Source: Bacillota bacterium (GTDB lineage Bacteria > Bacillota > Clostridia > Acetivibrionales > DSM-1351). Taken from it: a stretch of 25,764 bases of DNA. This document shows, piece by piece, positions 1-7,783 of this stretch (its first letter is position 1; each line of letters starts with the position of its first letter). The notes under the pieces were generated by a model, which worked only from the letters and a program-made list of their open reading frames with translations, made no database searches and was not told the origin of the DNA. Made by a program: the position numbers and the translations under genes. Location: assembly GCA_023444055.1 (NCBI GenBank), contig JAEZRV010000050.1:1-25764 (forward strand). Reading direction: 5' to 3'.

Positions 1-37
1 TTATTTCCTGAATAAAATCTTTTGGTAAAGCACTCAT
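1..37 (-). CDS. Start of an unidentified minus-strand gene (partial)
   Basis: Only the first 12 codons are present, reading M-S-A-L-P-K-D-F-I-Q-E-I before the window edge. An ATG on the minus strand (37-35) is preceded by a good GAGGAG ribosome-binding site with about 7 nt spacing, so this is a credible gene start. It lies downstream of lexA on the same strand, separated by about 230 bp. The short N-terminus is vaguely like DnaG-type primases, but twelve residues are not enough to assign a function. Confidence 0.55.
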   Translation of the reverse strand, partial: MSALPKDFIQEI

Positions 38-52
38 AAAAAAACTCCTCTC

Positions 53-77
53 TGGTTAATACTTAAATTCTTAACCA
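53..77. repeat. Inverted repeat upstream of the partial gene
   Basis: TGGTTAA (53-59) and TTAACCA (71-77) form a perfect 7-bp inverted repeat with an 11-nt spacer, just upstream of the ribosome-binding site of the partial minus-strand gene. It could be an operator or a leader hairpin. A short GTGT-CAT-ACAC hairpin follows near 97-107. No function can be assigned. Confidence 0.35.
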
Positions 78-181
78 AAAAGGAGTATTTCCTATGTGTC
101 ATACACAAAATTTATTACAGCGTCAAAATTATTTTGTGACAGCCTAATATTTTACATACTCCTTTGCGACTATATATGCCT

Positions 182-260
182 GTATTGCGTACATACGTTT
201 ACATACGATTAACACTTATATGCAAAACATCTACATAAGCAAAACGCTTATACGCAATAC
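182..260. repeat. Nested inverted repeat just downstream of lexA
   Basis: GTATTGCGTA (182-191) pairs perfectly with TACGCAATAC (251-260). Inside it ATAAGC (235-240) and GCTTAT (246-251) form a second small stem that overlaps the outer arm by one base. The stretch also repeats TACATACG several times. It begins about 10 bp past the lexA stop codon, so it may end or stabilise the lexA transcript, but it lacks the T-run of a classical intrinsic terminator. Confidence 0.4.
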
Positions 261-269
261 GTATATAAG

Positions 270-923
270 CTACATACGCCTAAATACACCTATTACTTTA
301 CCTAAAATTGAAATGTTATCTTTTACAATGATGGGTTCTAATCTACTATTTTCAGGTTGTAACCGGATGTAATCTTTTTCCTTGAAAAAAGTCTTACAAG
401 TAGCTTCATCTCCAATTAAAGCAACAACAATATCACCATTATTTGCTGAAGATTGTTGCCTAACCAATACAAAGTCTTTATCCAAAATTCCAGCCTCAAT
501 CATACTGTCACCTTGAACCCTAAGCATAAAAGCATCAGCATTCTGAACAAATTCCACTGGAAGGGGAAATGTGTCTGTAATATTTTCAACAGCTAAAATT
601 GGTTGTCCAGCAGCAACCTTACCAACGACTGGTATATCAACCATTTCACGAGATGTATAATAACCTTCCTTATAACCTGTAGTTGATTCTTTTACCTGTA
701 AATTTGAGTTGTCTACAATTTTAATTGCCCTTGGCTTAGTTGGGTCTTTCTGTAATATACCACTATCAGTGAGCTTTTGTAGGTATGCATGTACAGTAGA
801 GGTAGATTTGAAACCAACAGCAGTACATATTTCTCTTACTGATGGTGGATAACCGTTTTCATTTACACATTTATGAACATATTCAAGGATCTCTTGCTGC
901 TTATTTGAGTTTTTCTTTGCCAT
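270..923 (-). CDS. lexA: LexA, SOS-response transcriptional repressor
   Basis: This 217-residue protein represses DNA-damage genes and inactivates itself by RecA-stimulated autocleavage. The N-terminal winged helix-turn-helix is clear at about residues 27-55 (PPSVREICTAVGF, then STSTVHAYLQKL). The C-terminal S24 peptidase fold shows the Ala105-Gly106 cleavage site (GKVAAGQP), the nucleophile Ser140 (QGDSM) and the general base Lys177 (CKTFF). I start at the ATG at 923-921 because GGAGGG lies 7-8 nt upstream and MAKKN matches family N-termini; an in-frame ATG at 977 has no such site. It is transcribed away from a YneA-like gene, the arrangement known in Bacillus. A LexA-like box at 1236-1249 suggests autoregulation. 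Confidence 0.97.
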   Translation of the reverse strand: MAKKNSNKQQEILEYVHKCVNENGYPPSVREICTAVGFKSTSTVHAYLQKLTDSGILQKDPTKPRAIKIVDNSNLQVKESTTGYKEGYYTSREMVDIPVVGKVAAGQPILAVENITDTFPLPVEFVQNADAFMLRVQGDSMIEAGILDKDFVLVRQQSSANNGDIVVALIGDEATCKTFFKEKDYIRLQPENSRLEPIIVKDNISILGKVIGVFRRM

Positions 924-970
924 ATTAACCCTCCACGCCAAATTTCGGCACAAAAATTTAGTATTATCAG

Positions 971-1005
971 TAAACAACCTCTGCTCTCAGAGGCATGCTT
1001 GTTTA
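971..1005. repeat. Inverted repeat in the lexA leader
   Basis: TAAACAA-CCTCTG (971-983) faces CAGAGG (988-993) and TTGTTTA (999-1005), making a two-part stem with a small bulge and a CTCT loop. It lies between the proposed lexA promoter and the lexA start codon, so it would be in the leader RNA. No known leader motif was recognised. Confidence 0.4.
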
Positions 1006-1210
1006 TAAAACTGTATCTAAGTATTTTAAGCTAACCCTCCATTAGCTATAAAGCTGTAAATTAAACATTTCAACAGTTAATCTTAAAAAGTATGAAAAGA
1101 GGTTAATTCATTATGTACATTTAAATATTGAGCATATACCATATGAGTATTATCAAAATATCATAAGCAATGTTGGATTACAAACTAGTGTCCTGTATCA
1201 ATCCTATATT

Positions 1211-1249
1211 AGTATATCATAATAAATTATAAAATCAAACTAATGTTCG
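1211..1249 (-). promoter_or_regulatory. Candidate lexA promoter with LexA box
   Basis: Read on the minus strand, TTGATT (1238-1233), a 16-bp spacer and TATACT (1216-1211) make a reasonable sigma-A promoter. The sequence CGAACATTAGTTTG (1249-1236, minus strand) fits the clostridial LexA pattern GAAC-N4-GTTY and overlaps the -35 element, as expected for autorepression. The implied leader is long, about 280 nt, so another start site nearer the gene is possible. Confidence 0.5.
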
Positions 1250-1293
1250 AAAAATAATAAAAATAATAAAATATTAAATAAATTTCAATACTA

Positions 1294-1347
1294 TTGACAA
1301 GAGAACACATGTTCTGTATTATATAATATATAAAAGAACATACGTTT
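1294..1347 (+). promoter_or_regulatory. SOS promoter with two LexA boxes
   Basis: TTGACA (1294-1299), a 17-bp spacer and TATTAT (1317-1322) form a strong promoter. GAACACATGTTC (1303-1314) sits entirely inside the spacer and matches the Gram-positive LexA box GAAC-N4-GTTC. A second match, GAACATACGTTT (1336-1347), lies near the transcription start and just upstream of the ribosome-binding site. Two boxes suggest tight LexA repression of the LysM gene. Confidence 0.85.
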
Positions 1348-1359
1348 GGAGTGGCTGGT

Positions 1360-1656
1360 ATGAAGAAAAAATATATATTGAAAAACAAAAGAAAATTTTT
1401 TGCATTTTTGTTTACTATTTCTCTTATTGCATTCGTTTTGATTTATACAAATTCAGTATTAGGCTATAAACAGACTCAATACCAGTCTGTTGTGGTTAAA
1501 TATGGAGATACACTTTGGTCTATAGCTGAAAGGTATGGGGGAAATTGCGATATAAGAGAATATATATACAATTTAAAGGAAATTAATAATTTGGAGTCAA
1601 GTATTATTTCTGAAAATACACCTATTCTTATTCCTATTGATAATAACATTAAATAA
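1360..1656 (+). CDS. yneA: YneA-like SOS cell-division inhibitor (TM + LysM)
   Basis: This 98-residue protein has a basic N-terminus, one membrane segment at about residues 12-30 and an extracytoplasmic LysM domain at about 43-92 (VVVKYGDTLWSIAERYG). Its size, its topology and its place divergent from lexA match YneA of Bacillus, an SOS-induced membrane protein that delays cell division after DNA damage. The ATG at 1360 is preceded by GGAG with 8 nt spacing; a GTG at 1351 overlaps that site and is less likely. Two LexA boxes lie in its promoter. The division-inhibitor role is inferred from architecture and context; LysM proteins with other roles exist. Confidence 0.85.
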   Translation: MKKKYILKNKRKFFAFLFTISLIAFVLIYTNSVLGYKQTQYQSVVVKYGDTLWSIAERYGGNCDIREYIYNLKEINNLESSIISENTPILIPIDNNIK

Positions 1657-1680
1657 TAAATTTATAAATTTAAGAATAGA

Positions 1681-2128
1681 TTACTCGACTTTCCCAATTA
1701 AAAAATCGTAGGTGTTCAACTTATCAATGGAAAGTTGGGTGAAAATTAATTGCTTGAATTAGTTTGGTGAAAAAAGCTTGCTGAATGAATACAAGGATTT
1801 TAGTATTAATGAAATGACGAAGGTAGTATTCATGTATGTTTACAATTGTTCAGCAAGCTCTAAGCATCTTTAGCCGTAAAAACAACACGATGTTGTTTTT
1901 AGCACACCATGAGCCATGGATGGCGAATGTGTGCGACGGCTAAAGTGCTGATTAACACAAAAGCACATCATTTTAATAAATACCACCCACATCGGCAAAA
2001 AACGCTTGCGTTTTTTGAGACTCGAAAGTGCACCATGTAAGCACCAACTATACTTTCGAGTTGTTTTGGCAACAAACCATTGATAAGTTAGAACACCGAT
2101 GAGTTTTTTATGTGGGAAAGTTAAGTAA
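1681..2128. mobile_element. Hairpin-rich element with 50-bp inverted ends (copy 1)
   Basis: The left end (1681-1730) and right end (2077-2128) are near-perfect inverted repeats, including ACTTTCCC/GGGAAAGT, GGTGTTC/GAACACC and ACTTATCAATGG/CCATTGATAAGT. Between them are nested perfect stems: 1775-1785 with 1849-1859, 1786-1792 with 1826-1832, 1869-1876 with 1937-1944, 1878-1886 with 1892-1900, 1945-1949 with 1962-1966, 1996-2005 with 2008-2017, and 2020-2029 with 2052-2061. No transposase is present, so it looks like a MITE-like non-autonomous element or a mobile structured RNA. TA-containing ends could fit a TA-target insertion, but no clear target duplication can be shown. The minus-strand open frame across it is probably a by-product of the repeat. 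Confidence 0.7.
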
Positions 2129-2186
2129 ATTACCAGTAAATGATTATAAAGCAAGAAAAGCAAAAATATGGCATAATTATTGCAAC

Positions 2187-2241
2187 TTCAGTCAACGTAT
2201 GTACGTTTGATTGATGTTCTTGTACTAAATGTTGGGCATAT
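2187..2241 (+). repeat. Short repeat motif, copy C
   Basis: This segment shares TTGATGTTCTTGT and AAATGTTGGGCATA with copy A (4540-4613), and more loosely with copy B (25548-25625). It lies just upstream of the hyfB promoter. It lacks the GGAGG-GCCGAG head present in the other two copies. Confidence 0.55.
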
Positions 2242-2267
2242 TATAAAGATTTATAAAAACAGAATAT

Positions 2268-2296
2268 TTGACATTTCTAAAATGGGGTAGTATCAT
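2268..2296 (+). promoter_or_regulatory. Promoter of the hyf/ehr-like operon
   Basis: TTGACA (2268-2273), a 17-bp spacer and TATCAT (2291-2296) make a near-consensus sigma-A promoter about 50 bp upstream of hyfB. A 7-bp hairpin (AACTAAG 2316-2322, TTTAGTT 2327-2333, with one G-T pair) directly abuts the GGAGG ribosome-binding site (2334-2338). Confidence 0.7.
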
Positions 2297-2347
2297 AGAT
2301 GCTGTGATTGGCAAGAACTAAGTTACTTTAGTTGGAGGTTTTGTTTA

Positions 2348-4414
2348 ATGGCAGCAGATAATGTAACAGTATACTTTATAGTAAGTGTAGTAATTTATTT
2401 AATCGGTGCACTATCTTCGTTATTTACATTTAGAATACCAAAATTATCAAATAGATTATCTAATACATGTGCTATTATTGCTAGTGGATTTTTAAGTATA
2501 CTTATGATTTGCAAGTTATTTATTCTTAAGGATATACCATTAGAATTTAAATTTAATAGTACTATTCCATTTCTTTCTATCAGCTTTAATATTGATAACC
2601 TTGCTGCGTTTTTTATTTTAATTATTGCTATAGTTTCATTTGTAGTTTCACTGTTTTCATATACATATATGTCTCATTACTTTTCAGAAAGAAACGTATC
2701 TTTATTTGGAAGCTTATACAATCTGTTTATTATATCGATGATTCTTTTAGTATCAAGCAGCAACTTACTATTATTTTTGATCTTTTGGGAACTTATGTCC
2801 TTAATTTCTTATTTCTTGGTTAATTATGAAAATGAGAAAAAAGAAGTGCAAAAGGCCAGCAGGATTTATATTATAATGACATACGCAGGTACAACTTTTA
2901 TAACTGCAGCATTTGGCTTAATGGCTTATTGTACAAAGAGTTTTAGCTTTGACTTTTCTACAATTAGTAGTTCAGCTATTCCGAGCAACTATGCCAATAT
3001 AATATATGTATTTTTACTTATAGGTTTTGGAACAAAAGCTGGAATAATACCAATGCATGTTTGGTTGCCATATGCGCATCCTGTTGCACCTAGTAACATT
3101 TCTGCATTAATGTCAGGTGTAATGATTAAAATGTCTATTTATGGTTTATTGAGAGTAGTTCTAGATTTTCTGCCAGATAATCCAATGTGGTGGGGTGTCT
3201 TGACATTGATAGTAGGTGCTGTTTCTGCAATATTTGGAATTGCTTATTCTATTGCATCTACGATAAATATTAAGAGATTATTAGCTTATTCAAGTATTGA
3301 AAACATGGGGTTATTATTCTGTGGAATAGGTATGGTGCTTATATCTAAAGCTACAAATAATTCATTTTTACTTGTTTTAGCTTTAACAGCAACACTTTTA
3401 CATACTTTAAATCATGCAGTTTTCAAATCTCTGCTATTTATGGGTGCTGGAGCAATCCAATATAGTGCTCATACCAAAAACATGGAGAAGTTAGGCGGCT
3501 TGATAAAAAAAATGCCAATTGCATCTGTCTTTATATTTATAGGCTGTTTGACTATATCTGCTGTGCCTCCGTTTAATGGTTTTATTAGTGAATATATGAT
3601 TTTTCAGACTATAATAAATAGTATTGTATGGTTTACTAATAATTCATCACTTATTATTTTATTTATGAGTGTTGCGGCTACTTTGTCATTGACGGGTGCA
3701 TTAGTTGCTTTTTGCTTTGTAAAAATGTATGGTATTTCATTTTTAGGTTTGCCTCGAACTAGTGAAGCCGAGAATGTAAAAGAGCCAGAGAAACCTATGC
3801 TAGTTGCTCTTGGAATATCTGCTTTCCTATGCTTAACTCTTGGTATATTTTCGAAGTATGTAATCGGTCTAATAGATAATGTAAGTAGTGAGCTTATTAA
3901 TTTGCGGCTTTTATCTACTGATTGGTCATTAAATAAGATTGCCCATTATCCAGTAGCTGATGGCAAACTAGATATTTCAATTGGTTTATTATCAATTTTA
4001 TTATTGGTTTTAGCTGGTATAATAATTCTTGTAGTTAATTTTATTAGGAAAAGGACTAATGTAGAAAAATATAATACTTGGGATTGTGGATATACAAAGC
4101 TAAATCCCAAAATACAGTACTCAGCTACAGGTTTTTCAAAATCAATTAGGATAATACTGCGTGGAATATTTAAGCCAAATAGGGATTTAGTTATAACGGA
4201 AGGACATGGACCTTACCATATAAAAAAGGCAAGTTATACTATGTCTACGGAAAAGGTATTTGAGAAATATCTGTATGCTCCAGTTATAAAGTTTATTATA
4301 AATTTCTCTAGAAAATATAGATTAAAAATACAAACGGGTAGTATACATACTTACCTACTATATTTCTTTAGCATTATAGTTTTAATGTTGTTATATTATT
4401 CAGTTATGGCTTAA
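2348..4414 (+). CDS. hyfB: HyfB-like antiporter-type subunit of group-4 hydrogenase/Ehr complex
   Basis: This 688-residue integral membrane protein belongs to the NuoL/MrpA/HyfB proton-pumping family and is close to the usual HyfB length. It has many hydrophobic helices and the family's key residues: the glutamate in WELMSLISY, the lysine and histidine in GTKAGIIPMHVWLPYAHP, and the lysine in NHAVFKSLLF. The C-terminal part (CGYTKLNPKIQYSATGFSKS) is typical of HyfB/HycC and not of NuoL. GGAGG precedes the ATG by 9 nt, and a good promoter precedes the gene, so it heads the cluster. It should contribute one ion-translocation channel. A 208-bp gap, unusually long for this operon, separates it from hyfC. 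Confidence 0.92.
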   Translation: MAADNVTVYFIVSVVIYLIGALSSLFTFRIPKLSNRLSNTCAIIASGFLSILMICKLFILKDIPLEFKFNSTIPFLSISFNIDNLAAFFILIIAIVSFVVSLFSYTYMSHYFSERNVSLFGSLYNLFIISMILLVSSSNLLLFLIFWELMSLISYFLVNYENEKKEVQKASRIYIIMTYAGTTFITAAFGLMAYCTKSFSFDFSTISSSAIPSNYANIIYVFLLIGFGTKAGIIPMHVWLPYAHPVAPSNISALMSGVMIKMSIYGLLRVVLDFLPDNPMWWGVLTLIVGAVSAIFGIAYSIASTINIKRLLAYSSIENMGLLFCGIGMVLISKATNNSFLLVLALTATLLHTLNHAVFKSLLFMGAGAIQYSAHTKNMEKLGGLIKKMPIASVFIFIGCLTISAVPPFNGFISEYMIFQTIINSIVWFTNNSSLIILFMSVAATLSLTGALVAFCFVKMYGISFLGLPRTSEAENVKEPEKPMLVALGISAFLCLTLGIFSKYVIGLIDNVSSELINLRLLSTDWSLNKIAHYPVADGKLDISIGLLSILLLVLAGIIILVVNFIRKRTNVEKYNTWDCGYTKLNPKIQYSATGFSKSIRIILRGIFKPNRDLVITEGHGPYHIKKASYTMSTEKVFEKYLYAPVIKFIINFSRKYRLKIQTGSIHTYLLYFFSIIVLMLLYYSVMA

Positions 4415-4539
4415 TGTAATGTTTTGTTTATTGTTAAATTGCTTTAAAAAATAGAAAGCAACAATTTTATAAAGATAGATTTAAAGAATTAGAGATTTAG
4501 AAATTTAGAGATTAGAAGATTGAAAGAAATAAAAGAATA

Positions 4540-4613
4540 GGAGGAGCCGAGCTCTGCCATTTCTGTCAGGAATGTAGATTTTTCTTGATGTTCTTGTGCA
4601 AATGTTGGGCATA
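4540..4613 (+). repeat. Short repeat motif, copy A (between hyfB and hyfC)
   Basis: It starts GGAGGAGCCGAG (4540-4551) and ends TGTTGGGCATA, and is clearly related to copy B at 25548-25625. TGCC (4555-4558) can pair with GGCA (4608-4611). The equivalent positions in copy B are TGTC and GACA, a compensated change that hints at a real stem. The GGAGG at the head has no start codon at a suitable distance. The AT-rich stretch before it (4440-4535) shows AGATTTAGA-type simple repetition. Confidence 0.6.
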
Positions 4614-4622
4614 AATATATTT

Positions 4623-5561
4623 ATGATTGAATCAGTTTTAAAATTATTTTTTCAGACAATATTTGTAATACTTATTGCACCTTTTTTTACAGGCGTTATT
4701 AAAAAGTTGAAGGCTAAAGTACAGCACAAGATAGGTTCATCTATATTTCAACCTTATTATAATCTAATTAAGTTATTTAAGAAAGATTTAGTAGTATCAT
4801 CTACTTCTTCATGGATTTATAATATTGCTCCGTATATTTATTTTATTACATCATTGACGGCTTTGCTCTGTTTACCTGTAATACATCAGCTAATGGGTTT
4901 TTCATTTTATTCGGATTTATTGATAATAGTATATTTACTTGTTGCAGGTCGTATTTTTATGGCTTTAGCAGCACTAGATACTGGAAGTGCTTTTGGCGGA
5001 ATGGGTAGCAGTAGAGAAATGCTAGTTTCAGCATTAGTAGAACCTGCTCTATTTATCATAATTATTACTGTAAGTGCAAGAACAGGTGTTGCATCTACAA
5101 ATGTTACATCAATATATAATTATTTAGTAGACCATACACAAATAGCTTTTACTCCTATTAATATATTGCTTTTCGTTGGAATGCTGATGGTATTAATAGC
5201 TGAATCTTCCAGAATTCCAGTTGATGATCCTTCTACTCATCTTGAACTTACAATGGTACACGAAGCAATGGTACTTGAGTATTCAGGAAGGCACTTGGCA
5301 TTTATTGAATTAGGTACACATATTAAGCAGCTTGTTTTCATGACATTTATGGCCAATATTCTAATTCCTATAGGATTTAATGTTGAAAATATCTTTTTAG
5401 GCTTAGGAATCTATTTATTAAAAATATTAGTTATTACATTACTTGTAGCACTTGTTGAATTAAATACAGTTAAATTACGATTATATAGTATTCCTAATTT
5501 TGCAGCAATTGCTTTTATAATATCTGTTTTGGGATTTTTGACTTGTTTTATTCTTAAATAG
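4623..5561 (+). CDS. hyfC: HyfC-like (NuoH family) membrane anchor subunit
   Basis: The 312-residue membrane protein belongs to the NuoH/HycD/HyfC family, which links the peripheral arm to the antiporter-like subunits. Family signatures are clear: SSREMLVSALVEPALF, AESSRIPVDDPSTHLELTMVHEAM and EYSGRHLAFIELG, all rich in conserved acidic and arginine residues. About eight membrane segments are expected. The start is uncertain. I use ATG 4623, because the upstream in-frame options (GTG 4596, ATG 4602) lie inside the copy A repeat; none has a strong ribosome-binding site. It is followed by hyfE after 48 bp. Confidence 0.9.
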   Translation: MIESVLKLFFQTIFVILIAPFFTGVIKKLKAKVQHKIGSSIFQPYYNLIKLFKKDLVVSSTSSWIYNIAPYIYFITSLTALLCLPVIHQLMGFSFYSDLLIIVYLLVAGRIFMALAALDTGSAFGGMGSSREMLVSALVEPALFIIIITVSARTGVASTNVTSIYNYLVDHTQIAFTPINILLFVGMLMVLIAESSRIPVDDPSTHLELTMVHEAMVLEYSGRHLAFIELGTHIKQLVFMTFMANILIPIGFNVENIFLGLGIYLLKILVITLLVALVELNTVKLRLYSIPNFAAIAFIISVLGFLTCFILK

Positions 5562-5565
5562 AAAT

Positions 5566-5609
5566 AAGCTTTAAATTTTAAATGCCGAAAGTAGGCGTAG
5601 GAGGTTGCT
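5566..5609 (+). promoter_or_regulatory. Leader of hyfE, similar to that of the Cys-rich gene
   Basis: The 44 nt from AAGCTTTA (5566) to the hyfE ATG resemble the 44 nt from AAGCTTTA (10431) to the ATG at 10475. Both contain TGCC-loop-GG followed by GT(A/G)GGAGG. A short stem GCC (5584-5586)/GGC (5594-5596) precedes GGAGG (5600-5604). It might be a shared translational element or simply a copied spacer. Confidence 0.35.
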
Positions 5610-6272
5610 ATGTACAACAATGCTTTAAACCTTTTATCAATTTTAATATTAATTTCATCGTTTATTTTTATTGCAAATAAGCGCCAAAATGCATATATAA
5701 CCACTTTTAGATTTCAATCCTTACTTCTTGCTTTAGTTTCATTGTTAGTATCAGCAAGAAGTATGATTGTAAATAAAAAGTTTGATGAAGTAATTATTAT
5801 TTTTTGTTTAATAGTTATATTTAAAGTAATTTTAATTCCAATAGTTTTGAAAAGAACATCAAAAAAGGTTGAGTATACTGTTGAAAAGGATTTCTTTATT
5901 AGTATACCTATTTCGATGCTTATTTGTTGCGGACTTGTGGTATTGAGCTGGTATGTTATATATAGTATAGAAGGAATAATCAATTCCGATACAAAAAATT
6001 ATCTAATATATTCAATGTCAGTTGTAATGATTGGATTATTTTTTATGATAAGCCGTAAAAAGGCAATTGGACAGATAGTTGGGTTCTTAGTTATAGAGAA
6101 TGGGATGTTTTTAGCTGCTATGTTAACTACTGAAGGAATGCCAATGTTTGTTGAATTAGGACTATTCTTTGACCTACTTACAGCTTTTTTAATAATGGGT
6201 ATATTTGTTTTTAAAATTAATGATACATTTGATTCAATAGATATTAATAAGCTGAACAATTTAAAAGGTTAG
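5610..6272 (+). CDS. hyfE: HyfE-like (NuoK-related) membrane subunit
   Basis: This 220-residue, strongly hydrophobic protein matches HyfE in length (about 216 in E. coli) and position. Its C-terminal part (GFLVIENGMFLAAML, then VELGLFFDLLTAFLIMGIFVF) contains the buried glutamate typical of the NuoK-like half of HyfE. About seven membrane helices can be drawn. GGAGG (5600-5604) lies 5 nt before the ATG. It is followed by hyfF after a short gap with a good ribosome-binding site. Confidence 0.88.
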   Translation: MYNNALNLLSILILISSFIFIANKRQNAYITTFRFQSLLLALVSLLVSARSMIVNKKFDEVIIIFCLIVIFKVILIPIVLKRTSKKVEYTVEKDFFISIPISMLICCGLVVLSWYVIYSIEGIINSDTKNYLIYSMSVVMIGLFFMISRKKAIGQIVGFLVIENGMFLAAMLTTEGMPMFVELGLFFDLLTAFLIMGIFVFKINDTFDSIDINKLNNLKG

Positions 6273-6295
6273 CTTTAAGCATATTGGGAGGATAT

Positions 6296-7780
6296 ATGAT
6301 CTTAGCATTTTTAGCCATTCCTATAATGGCAGGCGGTTTAGTATGGATAACTAAAAATAAAACTTTGGTGCATTTAACTAATTTAGTAGGGTCAATGTTA
6401 ATTCTAGTGTTTTCTATATTATCACTAATTGATATTAATAAATATAAAGTGATAGTCGGGGACGGAATATTAAGCGAATTTTTTTATGTCGATTCGTTAA
6501 GTGGATATATTATTTTTATAACTTCAGTGGCGTTCTTTTTAGTATCATTATTTTCTATTAGTTATTTTGGGCAAGAGCTTAAAAGAAATGTAATTACATT
6601 AAAAAAATTAAAACTTTATTATAGCCTATCAAATGCCTTTGTTTTAGCAATGCTGTTGGCTTTAACTACCCCGAATATGGGTGTTATGTGGATAGCAATT
6701 GAGGCAACAACACTAGCATCGGCTTTCTTAGTTGGTTTCTATAATAATAAGAGAGCAATTGAAGCTGCCTGGAAATACCTAATTATTTGTTCTGTTGGTA
6801 TTGCTTTTGCTATGTTTGGAATTGTACTACTTTATTATTCATCAACTATAACGCAAGTAGGTACCAAGGTTTCAGGATTAAATTGGAATTTACTACTTCA
6901 GCACGCTTCGTCTCTTGATCAAAGTATTTTAAAAATAGCATTTATATTTATTTTAATAGGTTTTGGTACAAAGGTTGGTTTTTCTCCTATGCACACATGG
7001 CTACCAGATGCGCATAGCCAAGCACCATCACCTGTAAGTGCATTGCTGTCAGGAGTACTACTAAATACTGCAATGTATGGCATTATAAGAGTTTTGTCAA
7101 TTGTAAATAAAAGTCTGGGAAGCAACGGTTACACAGGGAATTTGCTATTGTTACTTGGATTATTATCATTAGCAACTGCTGCTATATTTGTTTTAGTACA
7201 ACAAGACTATAAAAGGATTTTAGCATACTCAAGTATTGAGCACATGGGAATTATCGCTTTAGGCTTAGGCATATGTACACCAGTAAGTATTTTTGCGGCA
7301 TTGTATCATACTTTTAACCATGCTATAACGAAGTCAATGCTATTTTTAGCTACTGGTAATGTTTATTTAAAGTACCATACTAAGAAAATAGCGAGCATAC
7401 ACGGTTTAATAAAGACAATGCCTGTGACTGGTATAGCTTTTGTTCTAGGGGTTTTTGCAATAACTGGTATGCCACCATTTGGTATTTTCATGAGTGAATT
7501 CAATACAGTTGCAGGAGCTATACAATCAAAATACTACATAATTGCTGCACTTCTACTAATATTCTTAGCAGCTATATTTGCAGGATTTGTTAAGCAATTA
7601 AGTAAAATGTTTTATGGGGAAAATACTAACTCTGAAATTAAAAAAGGCGAGCTGGATTTTATTGGACCAACAGTACTCATTATATTACTTTGCATAATGA
7701 TTTTTGTGGGTATATATATACCTACCCCGTTAAAGTCGTTAATGGATGCTTGTACTAATATAATTTTAGGAGGGATATAA
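6296..7780 (+). CDS. hyfF: HyfF-like antiporter-type subunit
   Basis: A second NuoL/M/N-type antiporter-like subunit, 494 residues, slightly shorter than E. coli HyfF. It has the expected lysine and histidine in GTKVGFSPMHTWLPDAHSQAP, the glutamate in IEATTLASAFLVG, and the lysine in NHAITKSMLFLATG. About 13-14 membrane helices are visible. I start at ATG 6296, because GGGAGGA (6286-6292) sits directly before it; an upstream in-frame TTG at 6284 overlaps that site. The stop is 3 bp before the hyfG start, so the two are tightly coupled. Together with HyfB it gives the complex two potential ion channels. Confidence 0.92.
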   Translation: MILAFLAIPIMAGGLVWITKNKTLVHLTNLVGSMLILVFSILSLIDINKYKVIVGDGILSEFFYVDSLSGYIIFITSVAFFLVSLFSISYFGQELKRNVITLKKLKLYYSLSNAFVLAMLLALTTPNMGVMWIAIEATTLASAFLVGFYNNKRAIEAAWKYLIICSVGIAFAMFGIVLLYYSSTITQVGTKVSGLNWNLLLQHASSLDQSILKIAFIFILIGFGTKVGFSPMHTWLPDAHSQAPSPVSALLSGVLLNTAMYGIIRVLSIVNKSLGSNGYTGNLLLLLGLLSLATAAIFVLVQQDYKRILAYSSIEHMGIIALGLGICTPVSIFAALYHTFNHAITKSMLFLATGNVYLKYHTKKIASIHGLIKTMPVTGIAFVLGVFAITGMPPFGIFMSEFNTVAGAIQSKYYIIAALLLIFLAAIFAGFVKQLSKMFYGENTNSEIKKGELDFIGPTVLIILLCIMIFVGIYIPTPLKSLMDACTNIILGGI

Positions 7781-7783
7781 GCC

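Noticed and set aside
1870..2163. Minus-strand open frame of 97 codons across the hairpin element
   Set aside because: It reads through inverted repeats and stems, has no ribosome-binding site, and its composition is explained by the structured repeat.
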